Assembly (NCBI GenBank): GCA_035582835.1
Contig: JAYKAV010003166.1
Location: 1,367,422 to 1,431,421, forward strand
Reading direction: 5' to 3'
Length of the DNA: 64,000 nucleotides
Source: Phoebastria nigripes
Taxonomy: Eukaryota > Chordata > Aves > Procellariiformes > Diomedeidae
Shown piece after piece: positions 50,694 through 63,475 of this stretch (position 1 is the stretch's first letter; each line of letters opens with the position of its first letter). Made by a program: the position numbers and the translations under genes. A model generated the notes under the pieces. The model worked only from the letters and a program-made list of their open reading frames with translations. It was not told where the DNA came from and made no database searches.

Positions 50694-51872
50694 GTAGACT
50701 TGACACTATATTTAATATCGGCCGGGATTTCAGTGATTTGAGAATAGCTGTACTGAATTCTTCCCCAGTTGCTAAGCTGTTGGGAGAAGCATCTCCGCTC
50801 CTTGTCTTTCCCCTCTGCAAACATCAAACGTAAAAGCGTTTTGCAGAGCTTGAGATTAATTTCCTTCCACAGCTCTGCAATAGCTCTGTTGCTTGTAGGC
50901 CTTTCCTGAATACAACTCATGTAGAAGTGTAGATGTGTAATAAGCTGGTAAATACTTAGCGTATGAATTTACAAGCGGTTTAAGCTGGTCTCAGTCTAAA
51001 TTGTTACTGAAAAAGGCAGTCCTGCCCTCACACCAAAAGTAGAGCTAAAGGGGCACTATGTGAAGCCTGTTTGTTAGTAGAAAGACCTCCGTAAACTTTA
51101 AAATGCAGTCTAAATTGGACAATTTGTTTGCATTTGTGACTTAAAAATTAAATCATACACATCTTTTACCCTGCTGCTGTTACCTGGATTAAAGTAATTG
51201 AGTAAACACGCTCAAAGTAAAAGCACTCTTAAAAAAAAGCGTAAGAGAAACACCTCTTTCTTGAACCAGGTATCATTTTGATCAATGAACCATTCTTTAT
51301 ACTATACAGGTAAACACACCTGACGTCTTAGTAATTAAAAGGAGCTCTTTATTCATTATGTAGATATTCTTACATTATCTGTGTAAGAATAGAGTGAGCC
51401 CTTCCAAACTGTCCTCATGAGATATTTGATTACTCTCTATGTATAATAATACTGTTTGGAATGATTACATTCTAGGTTGTGTATTGTAAGAAGTAACGTA
51501 TAAGCTTCCCACTGCATTAAAATAACCCTTCTTTGAGCTAGAGACGTTATTTTATGTCTGTATTTCTATTCCCAACTTCAGTCAGGGAAAAAAGAAAGGA
51601 ATGAAGGGTCCTGTTACAGCAGTAAACCCAAAGGAGGGTGATCAAATGGATCTTTCTCGTAGCAGGGATGCTGTCATTGTCAGTTCGGCAAGTCGACATG
51701 ACTAATCTGTGCTTTCCATTGTTTTAAACCTGCAAATGTCTGGAGCTGACACATTTGAAAAGGGATCTTTGTTTGAGATTGGCAGAAATACAAGACTGAA
51801 AATAATAGGGTGGTATCTTGGCACTGAATGGCGATTCTGTGATTCTTCTTCTCCTTTCCCGACCTCCTGCAG
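50694..51872 (+). other. ADAM12: ADAM12 intron 9
   Basis: This 1,179-bp phase 2 intron has no recognised element. It ends CCTCCTGCAG. Confidence 0.9.
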
Positions 51873-51957
51873 CGGGGTGTACTTCCAAGGGACTACCATT
51901 GGCATGGCGCCCATAATGAGCATGTGCACTGCAGAGCAGTCTGGAGGGGTCGTCATG
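51873..51957 (+). CDS. ADAM12: ADAM12 exon 10 (metalloprotease)
   Basis: This 85-bp exon (starts phase 2, ends phase 0) completes a Ser codon and reads GVYFQGTTIGMAPIMSMCTA followed by EQSGGVVM. The GTTIGMAP.MSMC.A..SGG motif separates ADAM12 from ADAM19 and ADAM33 and supports the orthology call. The acceptor is CCTGCAG and the donor ATG|GTAAGT, a near-perfect consensus. Confidence 0.96.
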
Positions 51958-52548
51958 GTAAGTGGTAAAAGCACAGGACTTGAAACTGGCCCAACTGGTG
52001 CAACACAATCTCAAGTATTGTAGTACTGTATTCTGTACCAGAACATCAGCCCCATTTGTCCCATTTTCAGTCTCAATATTATCTATAGCTACATGCATAT
52101 TGCTTGTAAATGATAGTTTCCATAGTGAAAAAAATCAAAATATCGCATTAAAATATAGCATGACCTCTTTGCAAGAATCCTCTACTCCTAAGTATCACTA
52201 AATCAGGTGCTGAGGTGCTGTGAAGGATGAGAACCAGAAGATGTATTTGTTATGCACTTGGGTATACTGGTGTTACAGGCAACAACAGTCTATCCTGAAT
52301 CTTTTATTATATTGATTTTATTCTGTATTTACAGTTTCCTGTGTAAGGCCTTATTTTCCATCTTTGCAACACAGTGGTTTTATTACATTGCCAGACAACG
52401 AGAACAAACAATGGCAGCATTTATTCTATCTGAGCCTCTCTCAAAGATATATTACTGGTAATGCTGTTGTTAGATGCTAGACATGATGAACATACAAGTA
52501 AACATCTTAGCCAATTTCTGGAAGTAGTTCTGGAATATTTTCTTTCAG

Positions 52549-52588
<40 letters not shown>

Positions 52589-52631
52589 NNNNNNNNNNNN
52601 NNAATCTGATTTTTTTAAGTCGGTTTCCTCA

Positions 52632-52662
<31 letters not shown>

Positions 52663-55600
52663 TTAACTGTTTTGTGCAAAAGGGTGGGAAAGAAGTTTTG
52701 TGTTAACTAAACTTTGCAATAGAAGTACTTGGAATAAAATTAGATGTGGAGTCCCAGAGCTGGCAGGCCACTAGCAGGCTCAGCTGGTGACCTCAGAGCT
52801 CAACGCCAGAGCAGAAAGCCAGGGAGCCCTAAAAACCTCTTAGATATTCTCTGAGTTCAGCCTGCACGTGCTGAAAACCTTGGTGTTTCCTACAGCTTTG
52901 TCTAGACCTCCAGCACCTTAGGTGATGTGGTGGTTCTCTCCAGCTCTGCTGGACACCTCAGCTGCAGATCCCTACAGAAATGAGGTGGGAGCTCAGGAAC
53001 GCACCATGTTCAGAGTTTGCATGGTCTCAAAGCTCCCAGTTCTTCAAAGCTTCATGGAACTAGCCTGCAGCCTGGGACACTAAGGCTTTTGCTTCAAGAC
53101 AATCCATGTAGCGGGGTAATCCCAGAGATACAGCCCCTTGAAGCCTCTGCATTTCCTTCTTAACTAGCGTGCAAGCTGAGGTTGTTCCACAATGCAGGGC
53201 TCCTTTGTGGTCTCTTGGACAAGTAGGCAAGAAGCCAAGCTGGGGTGATGTGTGCGTTTGTGGAAGATGATGTATAGATGGTTCAGACTGGGAGGATTTA
53301 CGAGGTGAGCGGGGAAGCTGAGGTATAGGAAAGAGTGGGAAAGAACAATCAAATCACATAATTTGGAGAAAGTCATGTCAAAATTGTAGAAAAGACAAAG
53401 GCTTCAGTCTCTTGGAAGCCGAGTCTCTAATTGGTGTTTGTTACAGCTTTTCACTGGGTACCTGGGGGATAGCTACAAAAGGAAAAGGAGGAAAAGAGGA
53501 AGAAAAAGCTGTAGGAGTCTCCCAGTGCACTTCCAAATCTTGGCAAAAGCATATATGAGGCAGACAGCCTCATTGTATCCATTTCACCCTCAGGCCAGCA
53601 GTCACTGCTTTGGCTTTGTCTGCAGTCAGAGATGCCCTTAATGATGACTTTTTTGTCCTTTTAATTTTTAGCATAAGCTTTAAAATATGCTACAGTGTGT
53701 TTTACTGCAAAGTCAGTCCTCTTCGCTCTGGAAGCTGTCATTTTAAACAGAAACAACAAAAAATATTTCATTCCAGTAACAAGAAAACAAGAATCAGCAT
53801 TTCTTTAAAGTGCTCTCAGGGCTCTGACAGAGGAGAGACTGGTTTATATGTCCAGGAGAAGCCCAGTGTCTGTGTATGAATCGTGGGCCAGGCTGCAGCT
53901 TCAGCTGTGCAGAGGAGTGCGATGTTTCCCAGAGACTCCCACCTCAGTGAATTGAAACTTTTGAGGTGCAAATTAACTCGAGGCTTGCACAGCATAACTA
54001 GAAATGTTTTCTAGTTCTTTAAGCAAATCCTCAAAAAGGAGCCAAATCCGAAACAAGCAAACATTCACCCCCAAAACCCAAATGGGCAGCTGTCCAACCT
54101 TCCCCCCAGCTAATTTAGGTGTATACAAAAAAAGTTTTTATATATACCAGTACCTACAGAAGAAAGCTCTAAATTTGGAAGATATGCAAATGAAAGAATG
54201 AATAACGGTTAACCTGGGAGGCTATAGTGCTCAAATGTCTCAACACTGGGCAACTGAACATTTGGCCATCCTTATAATTCAGCCAACCTCTTGCCCATCC
54301 CACCCCAAACGCTCAATACCAAAAAGCTCCCACACTCCCAAAACTGATCTGAAAGAAGAGACAATGGAGAGATTGCATGAGAAATAACATTTGAATACAA
54401 AAACTGGAGTCATCCTTGTATGATCTGATTTTCCTGACTGTTTTTGCAGTTACTCTACTATATGATCTAAATTCCTCTGTCATGCGTCCCTCAGAGCCTG
54501 TCCCTCTCTACTTTTATATAGGGCTGAATTCTCTCAGTGGTAGGTGATACCCTGTCTCCCACTAATTTTAAGAGAAACTCAAAATGGGGAGAGCAGGCAT
54601 CTGAGTATGAGAAGCTTTTGGTGTATCAAGAGCATTGTAACTTTATTTTACTGTGACGGTTCTGTTGTGTTGTAGAAAGACCAAAAAGTTTGACGTTAAA
54701 GCACGTCTTTGACACATGATTCAGTCTTCATTCTGTTTCAAAAGATTGCCCACTAAATTCATGGATTTAAAAGTAAAATATTGCTGCATTGCTGTAATGT
54801 AATGTAGTATTCTCACTCATGTCAAATTTCTATTGACTTTAGTGGGAAGTTAGGCTAAATGAGAAGTGTGGAACTGAGGCACTTACATTTCAGTGAATTG
54901 CTTAAATGAAATAAAAGTGTGTTTTAGGAAACTTATTCCTACAACTGAGTGAAACTGCATGAAGAGTACCAGGATTGGGGCATTTGCCAGTTCTAGCTGT
55001 AGGGGACAGTATTTTATTATTGCGATTTGATCTGAATTTCAGTGGAATGAAGCAGAGTTCAGCTGAAAACAGCTGCATGTTTTGTGTAACAGCTTATAAT
55101 ATCTTAACAGTAGATGGTTGCTTATTCAGTGGTTGTGAAACTGTTTGGTAATGACTTTTACTGCTCAAGTTAACTTTAAAAGACCCTGATGGAATAAATC
55201 AAAGTCACATTGCTATTCATTTCTTTAGTCCTTATGATACTTAAATGGTCTCAGTATCAAATGGGACATGTCAGTGTTTGCTTTGATAATCTTCATTTAT
55301 GCTGTCTTCAAATAACCTCTTTTGCTGAGACATCACATTCCTTGTTTTAAAAACCCTCTTTAGAAACTGATAAAATTGCATTCCAAGTGGATCTGAGCAA
55401 GTAATGAGAACCGCATGGGCTGTAATAATTGTTTGCCTATTCAAGACCCAAATTACATTTCAGATCATTTATTGCTCTAGTTTTGGAGTGGACTGTGTGA
55501 ATTCTTTTTTTTATTTTTAATTGCCAGCTTTAGAGGTGTTCAAATAAATACAATCTCTGTTCAGTAAGAGAGACTGGCAAAATGAAGAAAAACTGAGCTC

Positions 55601-57319
55601 AGTTTGTTGTCTATCTAGGTAGCTCAAAGCTTAGAGGAGTTTCTGTCTTGACCACATAGCCCTAATTTCAAGGCATCACTCCAGTGTGCTGCTGGTAAAT
55701 TATATGGAATTATTTTGTTGTTTTCTTAACCTTCGGTCCTGGATTGTTTTCCAGTTGAGTGAGAAGTTGTGCTCTTTTTATGACATCAGGTTCAGTTACA
55801 TTGAATTCTCTAAATATTTCATAAATTACTATGAGTACAAAGATAAATCAATCTGTATGTGACTAGTATCTAGATAAGACATCTCCATATGTAGGCATTG
55901 TGCAGGAGTATCTGTTTTCTTGATTATTACAGATTATTTTGCTGCATAGGTTTACACTGTTGTTTCTTTTACTAGGACAGGTTGTACAGCTTCTTTCAGC
56001 AAACAGGCATCTTAGAATATAACTGCACACAAACTGGCTTTTATGTCAGTCACAAGATTTTTATATTAAAATTTTAAAATTCATGAAAAACTAAAAAGAG
56101 ATCCTCTGTTAAAAGATAAAATTCTTCTGAGTTTATTCCAAATGCAGTAGTTTCTTGTTTTCAGAATGACTGTATTATCTTTTTTATTTTGTTTTCTGTT
56201 TGAGAAATGATTTACTGAAAATATTAGCGCAGACAGATGAAAGAAGAAACTCTTAAATCTACCCCAATCATGTATTAAGGGATTCATTAATATATAGCTA
56301 ATGTTTTAGACAGTTTTACCTTTCACTTCTTTTTAGTCTGAAGGTTGGCTTAGATGATACTAAAAGAGTTATTTAAACTGAATATATTCATATATGCTTT
56401 TAGAGCAGGCAGCTGTACATAGTAATTCCATTTACTGACTGATAAATAGTGGATCATGCATTTATATTACATGTTTATGCCTTTAGGAAAAGCTTTCATA
56501 TGAGTACAGTAGACTTTTTTTCCCTCAAGGAAAATGATCAATGTGGAAAGGTCAAAACAAAACATCAGTCTGATCAGCAGCCTGTAATCAGACCATGCAG
56601 TGAATTTCTCAGAAATAATTGTCCCAAAAGTCAGCATTTCAACAAGGATTAATATTTCAATTTTGACACTTGCAACATTTAGAATATTCATAGGTGTTCT
56701 ATGAATAGAGACCATCGAAGATTTCGACTTGCGTTGTCCTTTCATTTTAAAAAGGAGGTTTTCAAAGGTACTTGGTTTTTCTTACAAGGCTTGTGAAATC
56801 TTGTACTTTCTGATATTAAAGAAACAGTCTGAAGAATATTAAATAGACCGAGTGAAGTCTCTTGCTGCATTTGTAATTTACCTCCTAACATGAAGGATCT
56901 TCTTTTCCCTCATCACACTCATCCTCACCCATAAGCGATTACCCTTTCCAACACTCCACAGCTGGGTGACTGTTCTCTGCCACTGCCATGTCTTGGGAGT
57001 TTGGGGGATTTACTGAGCAGGGGAATTTTAAGCCCTAAATAAAGAGATGGCCCAGATGTTCAAAGCTGCCCAATGGTCTCAAATGTCTGATGTGCTGGAG
57101 AAACTGGGCGGCCAGGACAGATAGCCTGCCCTGAAATTCCCAGTCTGCACTTGGTATATGTGGATGAATTTAAAATTGTGTCCATTTAACAACAGTGTAA
57201 CTGCAGCTGGTAAGTTTATAAAACATTTCAAAGGACAGGCAATAGGAGCTTAGAGGGGGAGTGTGTATTCTGAATTGGTTTTATATGTTGACTTCACTAG
57301 TTCTTTTGGTTTTTTTAAG
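51958..57319 (+). other. ADAM12: ADAM12 intron 10
   Basis: This 5,362-bp phase 0 intron contains two long T runs around a 14-N gap (52551-52657). Otherwise it is AT-rich sequence with no recognised repeat. It ends TTTTTTTAAG, an AAG acceptor after a T-rich tract. Confidence 0.88.
52551..52657 (+). repeat. Poly(T) tracts around an assembly gap
   Basis: T38 (52551-52588) is followed by 14 N (52589-52602), about 30 bases of sequence, then T26 (52632-52657). The gap inside a homopolymer is most simply a sequencing or assembly failure, so the true length is unknown. The Phe-rich frame over it is an artefact. Confidence 0.9.
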
Positions 57320-57468
57320 GATCACTCAGAAAACCCTCTAGGTGCAGCAGTCACCCTGGCTCATGAACTGGGCCACAATTTTGGAATGAATCACGATACA
57401 TTGGAGAGGGGCTGTAACTGCAAAGCGTCCACCGATAAAGGGGGTTGCATCATGAACCCCTCTACTGG
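57320..57468 (+). CDS. ADAM12: ADAM12 exon 11 (zinc-binding active site and Met-turn)
   Basis: This 149-bp exon (starts phase 0, ends phase 2) begins [20 protein letters not shown] and carries [12 protein letters not shown]: the three zinc-binding His, the catalytic Glu, the structural Gly, and the Asp typical of reprolysins. The Met-turn follows as CIMNPSTG. All catalytic residues are intact, so the enzyme should be active. The Asn of CIMN is followed by Pro, which removes the Asn-X-Ser sequon found in human ADAM12 (CIMNAS). The donor is GG|GTAAGT and the acceptor TTTTTTTAAG. Confidence 0.97.
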
Positions 57469-57716
57469 GTAAGTGCGAGGGTAAGCACTGGCAAGCTACA
57501 GTTATAGTGGAAAATTTTTAGTTTTGTTTTGTGTCTCAGGAACATTTAAGGGGAAAAAAGAAAATCTTTTCAACACCTGTCAAATCTTCTCGCAGTTATC
57601 CCCCTCAAGCTGAAACAATTAAACTTGTTATCAGAGCACGACATGTACCATTGTACCTTTCTATTTCCCTGTTACCAGTGTGAGAGACAAAAATGCCGTA
57701 AGCAACTGGTTAATTT

Positions 57717-57734
57717 AAAAAAAAAAAAAAAAAA
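57717..57734 (+). repeat. A18 homopolymer
   Basis: Eighteen A residues followed by CACAAAACC, with no recognisable element upstream. Confidence 0.9.
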
Positions 57735-58424
57735 CACAAAACCTGCATTGCAAGTGTTGAAGCAGAATTTCACCTTCTCTCATCTTGCCAACCGAGTATC
57801 ATAGTGATAATAGGAAATGAGCAGCGTTGCAAGGCCAAGACCTAAGATGAATGTGTGGGAAAGTAATGCAGGAAATATATTATTAGACTCTCTGTAAAGC
57901 CTTTGTCTTGTGCAGAGAAGGTTGTTAGTTTTGCACAAACTTTTGCATTTCACCCCTTGTTATAAGTGTGTAGCAGTATTAGCATGTGAGCAAATTAGAT
58001 CTGTAAAGTCAGTGGGGTTAGGGCTGGTCAGTGGCCGGAGGAACATCTTCCAAGAAAAGATACAAGACACTGTGGGAAAACAAGCCAGTGAACCCGTGGT
58101 CATCTCTCTGAGTCAGTGCTGAACGGTTACTCTGCTGATGATAAATGCACTATGTCAACGGAGAAGCATAGTGGTTTTGTAGACACAAAAAGTACAGGCA
58201 CCATGACCGGGGTAACTAGTTACAGCTTGCTTCTCTGTATTTTAAAGTACTGTTAGAAACTGAACGATATAATGAATGAGTTCTCCATGTCCATATTCAG
58301 ACAAGAACTGATAGGATTAAATTGGAGTAAGAGAGAGTAGCTTTACCAAAGCTTTCTGATGGTAAGTGACGTGCTGGACTGGGTTGCCTGCAGAAATGTT
58401 ACTGCCTGTGACTGGAAGCTGGTA

Positions 58425-58546
58425 AGAACCAGTCAGACAAATATCTGTCAGCAGTGTCTTGTAGGTACAGCTGGATTTGCCTTGGGGCAAGAGGATGGTC
58501 TAGATGATCTTCTGATGTCTCTTCCAGCTCCAGCATTCTCTGTGTG
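58425..58546 (+). mobile_element. Old CR1 LINE 3' UTR fragment
   Basis: The blocks ATATCTGTCAGCAGTG, CTTGGGGCAAGAGGATGGTC, TAGATGATCTTCTGATGTCT, and CTTCCAGCTC...ATTCTCTGTGTG follow the CR1 3' UTR, with a decayed terminal repeat. It is in sense with ADAM12. Confidence 0.78.
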
Positions 58547-61500
58547 TGCTTAAACTTCATCTGTTGCTTAAAAATCTCTTCTGGGAATTGTGATCAGCTC
58601 AGCCTCTGCCTTCTCTGAGACTGCATCTTTCTGGGAAAGAAGGAGAGCAATCTGGGAGAGGCCGGGGAGCGTTGGGCAGGATTGCTCCCTGCTGGTCAGC
58701 CTAACAGCAGCCTTGGCGTTTCTTCAAAGGCATGCTGTCACCCTCCTTCAAGGCAGAAAAAGGGATTCTGGCCAGAGGCCAAGCACAGCAAGTTAAGAGA
58801 CAAACAAAAGAGAGTTGTGTGTGTGGAGGAGAATGAGAGTGATTTCTACAGTTTGGAAAAGAAAAATAGCTTGGCTCTTCTGAAACAATAGGTAGTAAAT
58901 ATCCGTATGGAACTGCATTCTGCAGCGCGTCAGGGCTCGTATGCAAACCGTGAAAACAAACTGAAATTGGAAACGGGGCTCTGAAGTGAGGTGATGAGAT
59001 AGCTGGTAAGCAGTGGGCAGACGGGTCTGAGCTCTGGGCTCTGAGCTCCCGAGAGATGCGTGCAAGCTTTAGTCATCTCAGCTGAATTACTGCTTGGGCA
59101 TCCAGTTACTCCGTTTTTGGAAATAAATGCAGGAGATGCTCTCAAGACAGAAATTCCTAGACGCTTTCTGAACTCATCCTGTGAAGGTATCTCTAACGTG
59201 AGATTAGATAGCTCTCCCCTGGTTCTGCCTTCTGCACCAGAGTCCTTTGGGTGTATCTGAAGCTGTCCTCTGGGCTGGATGTGCCAGTCCAGACACTTGG
59301 CTCTGGGTTGGCTCAGGGCATGGACAGACCAAGGTTGTACCTGCTCAGTGTCTTCCTCAGATATGAGTCCAAGCAGCTCAGCTCAATTTATGTTGGGGTT
59401 TCTGTAGCACCTTACAGGTTAAAGGCTGTGCTTCCTTCAGGAACGCCGTGCCCAACTCTAGCACCCCACAGGTTTGACAGTTTGGGGAGGGGGCCAGCTT
59501 TGTAACGCTCTCCTCGGATTTTTACCAAACTTTATATACAACTTGTGCCTGAGGAAGAGTTGTGGCATTCACAGAACTGAGCAGGCTGTTTTGTTCGCAG
59601 TGATTATTGATTTATAAATGGAAATTTTAACATCAGGTTTATAGCCTTAGGCTTTACCTTCATACTGTGCTGTCAATCTGTAGTAAGTATTCTGGGAGAA
59701 TACGCCTTAAGCCAAACTGCATTTTACCAATTTAAAATTAACACTTTGAATGTTTACCCAACATCTGACCAATGGTAGTGTTCCTCTGAGCACCATTATT
59801 CAAGGAACACTGAAGAGTTTTCAGCTCTGGAAGTATGTGTCTGTTAAGGGAAGGCCAANTTAATATTCCCTACCTGAAAAACATTCTTAGAATAGGAAAA
59901 ACATCAAAACAAAGAGCATCCCGGGGAAGCCAAATACATTTAGAGAGGCAGCCTGCTCTTTCAGTACACTCATTGGCACTCTGTGCTCTTCTGATTTCTG
60001 TTGGTTTAAGGTAGATTTAACAAGTGCAAGAAAAAAAAAATATCTCTGGGCTGAAGCTAGTGTAAAAAGTACAAGACCCTGAGAAGTCCTAATCTGATAT
60101 CTAAAAAGAATGGGAAATACCTGGGTTATAACAGAAAAGCCTCTGTAAACTTAACTTTGGAGTCATTTGTGTGGTTGTGCAGCAAAAGGGAATGTTTGAA
60201 GGTTTTTTTACTTAAAAGTGATTTCATTAATTATTGCCATCTTCTTTCAGTTCTTATGTTTCAGTNTTTGAAGAGGTCTTAGAAATTATTTCTTGGTGGA
60301 AAAAATCTCCAGGGATCAGTGTGGAATTTAAACTCTGTTGGATCTATCCTTTAATGAGCTTCCTATAGCTTTTACTCTTAAAAGATACCAGCAAGATGTG
60401 TACCACGTGTGTGTGAGCTACAAATGCCTTAAAGACCCGCTACTTTAGCAAAATACATTTTGTATAACATGGAATTAAGCATATAAAACCCAAAATTTGT
60501 GGCACTCCAGGCCTTTTAGAGATTCGAATATCTGCTATGGAAATGACATAAATCCCACTGTAGAAGGGGGGTTTTTTTGCTATAAAAATCGTATCAACAA
60601 GGAAATATTTAATACTAACACATTGTTCCCTTTTTTATGCATACGTTTTAATGATATTCCTTCAGTTCCTTTAGTTGTTTTGACCATAGACTGTTCCAAG
60701 TGAAAAAGAAGGATATAAGGAGTCTTAAAGAGATTTGCAAATCTTTTTACTGAGATCGCAGTATCTGAAAACTAAGGGACGAGGCTGACTCAGCGAGGCC
60801 ATTTCAGTATTTCACTTGTTTTCCAAGTATCTCCCTAAAGTTTCCACTCTTAAGAATGAAAATATTCTTCCTGACAGCTAGATAAATACAGAAGAGTTCT
60901 GGTGAAACCCAAGGCATTAGTCTAGATTTATACCACTGCAACTAAAAGCAGAATTTAGCACAAACTGTGGAGCAAAATTATGCCAATTAGCAGTGCTTGG
61001 TTTTGGATAATAATTTTGGAAATGCACTTTTTATGTGCTCCTTCATCAAAATTGAGCACAGGTATCTCCATGGGGGTTGAAACCAGGTAAGTTCCCCCAA
61101 AGTAGTTGAAAGCTTAAGAGTTAATATATGCTTGAAATTTCTTGCCAGCCTTAAACATTTTCAGTTAGTCTTCTTCCCTCCTGTAAACCCAAGGGTTTAT
61201 ACTTCCCCTCACCCACATGTCTGTGTCCCTGCCAATAGCGTGCTCTACTAGTTTATATATAGGTGACTTACATAACTAACTTGTCATCAGGGAAGTTGAG
61301 CATACTGTAAACATGTTCTTCCTTCCCTCTAACAGAGAGTACTCCTTGATGCCTCTCCATTCCCCCGCCCCATTTAGCTGTTAATGAGAGACCAGGAATC
61401 CATTAAGGACAGCTAGTTTTACCAAGCTCATGCAGATGCTGATCCTACTGTAGTCTCCGTCCCTTTGCGGGGTCCCATGACTTGCTATAATGAAAGCTTC

Positions 61501-62681
61501 TTTCCTTGTCATCTCGCAGAAGTGTGTTGCTTTTACCAGGATCAGTTCTTGTTGCTGAATCATCCCAGCCACAGCTAACTGAAATGCCAGGCAGGCTCCT
61601 AGGGTAGAGCCGTTTGTTTCATCTCTCTTTGCACTTCCATAGACAGAAGCAGGTTTTCACCATGCTGATAGAAAAGAGGATGAGGGGAAAGGGGCTGCTT
61701 TGTAGTCTCTCCTCCAGTCCCATTTGCACCTGGCTATTGGAATGACAGAGATTTTCTCCAGGTCTGCCCTACTGCCCACACCCCATTTCTTTTGCTATCC
61801 ATGTATTCTGAGATGAAATACCTCATATTGACCTGGAAGGGTGCGTGCTTTAACCAAAGGCTGAAAGCTGGCTTTACAGCTATCAGTCATGGGGGGCTTT
61901 TACACACCCNTTCAGCAGACCCCACTTACCCCATTGCACTGAAACTACAAATGGAAAATGCAAACCAGCTTGGAGTTTGTCCCTGCAAACAAGTACAGTA
62001 GTAGGAAGGCAGGATGGGTTTGTGCTGAGGAACCGTGACTGTGTCCGCAGGGGCATGCCTTCAAATGCCCTTGAACTCTAGCATCAAGCACCATCGCTTT
62101 GTGTCCAGTCTTCCAAATCCTGCTGCACATCAAGCTCAGCCTGGCNGCAGGTCATGTAAGTCTGCTTCGACTCATTTCTACCTTGCCTGTAAATTGCTTC
62201 TCTTCAAAGACCATGATGAAGAAAAGATGAAATAAATGCAAAATAATTGAAAATAACAAATCCTTAGGAGAAGAAGAATACTGTATGGGCTATTGTTTCA
62301 AGACATGAAACAAGTGGTATATATTTAGAAAGTGCAAAACCTGATGTGTGAGAGAGGTCTTGGCCATTGCTATTTGCTCAACAGACTTTTGAATGAAAGA
62401 ATACCTCTTCAGAAACTTTTATTTTAATCTAGGTCCCTAGTAGCCTTGTTTTTTCTCTGTTCCAAGAGTTGCCTTGTTCCAGGGCGTATGCTGGTTTGCA
62501 TCCCAGTGATGGCACGAAGCATTAGGGACAGAAAGCCATTTGGTGTCATACAGGAAGGTCTGGGCCAGTAACATAAACAAGGAAGCAACTTCTCTATGAT
62601 AATTTCTCTGCACAACAACTCTTCTTTGTCATGTTCCTTTGGAAAAGTCAAAGAATGAATTGAATCCCCCTTTGCCTGCCC

Positions 62682-62695
62682 TTTTTTTTTTTTTT
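62682..62695 (+). repeat. T14 homopolymer
   Basis: A plain run of fourteen T residues in intron 11. Confidence 0.9.
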
Positions 62696-63434
62696 GCTGT
62701 TCTTATCTTGGATCTCGTGTTACCATTTCCATTTTCACAGCTAGAATTTTAACTCAGTATATCNTTCTGATTTGGTCAGGTTTTAAATTCAATTTACCCA
62801 GATAAATACAACTGCATATGTCGTAGGGAAGCGGAGCTTGGACTGGTGNAAATGCCTGTGTTTTGCCTGTGCTGCAGGATAGTTTGGGGCTCTGCTCCAG
62901 CCAGGGGACCGGGCTTTACGTAGTGGTCATAAGTGAAGAAAAAGGAGAAATGCAGTTGAGATCAATTCTTTAACTTCTCAGCTATTGATCATCATTTCAG
63001 AGGATTTTTATGGAACTGTGCCTCTCGGTAGAAAATAACAGCTAATTTTGAGTAATTGCCTTTCAGTACACAATTTCACTTTAATTATTTAGTTTTTGAA
63101 GGCAGGGTTTGGGGGAGGAGAACAATTAGGAACACAGAAAGATCACGTAGTAGAAATCGTACAAAGTATGTAGAAAAATACTGGTTCATTTACTGCTGAA
63201 ATTTGGAGAAGACTTTTTTTTTTTAACCAACCCAAAAACCACCCACTGTTATCAGTAAGTTTTTAAGTAAAATTGAAACCTTTATGTTAGAATTAAAACA
63301 GATAGCCAATGGGAAGCTGCATATTTGTGAATGAGAGTGAGAGCAAAATATGATTTGTTAAGAATCGGCTGAGTGACAGTCCCAAATTAAACTCATTGAC
63401 TCAATCTAAGTACTACCAAGGAGAAACGGGGAAA

Positions 63435-63475
63435 AAATTAAAGGTGGGAAGGACCATCAAGGTCAGCTTGTTCTC
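63435..63475 (-). mobile_element. Possible decayed CR1 3' tail
   Basis: AGGTGGGAAGGACCATCAAG followed by GTCAG resembles the reverse complement of the CR1 3' end (GGTTGGAAGGGACC...ATCATC). It is short and diverged, so tentative. Confidence 0.4.

Noticed and set aside
52461..52706. 81-codon frame with poly-Phe
   Set aside because: It crosses T runs and a 14-N gap, so the frame has no meaning.
59060..59505. Possible exon 12 or other coding block in intron 11
   Set aside because: The frames here do not match the ADAM12 sequence expected after the Met-turn and lack suitable splice sites.
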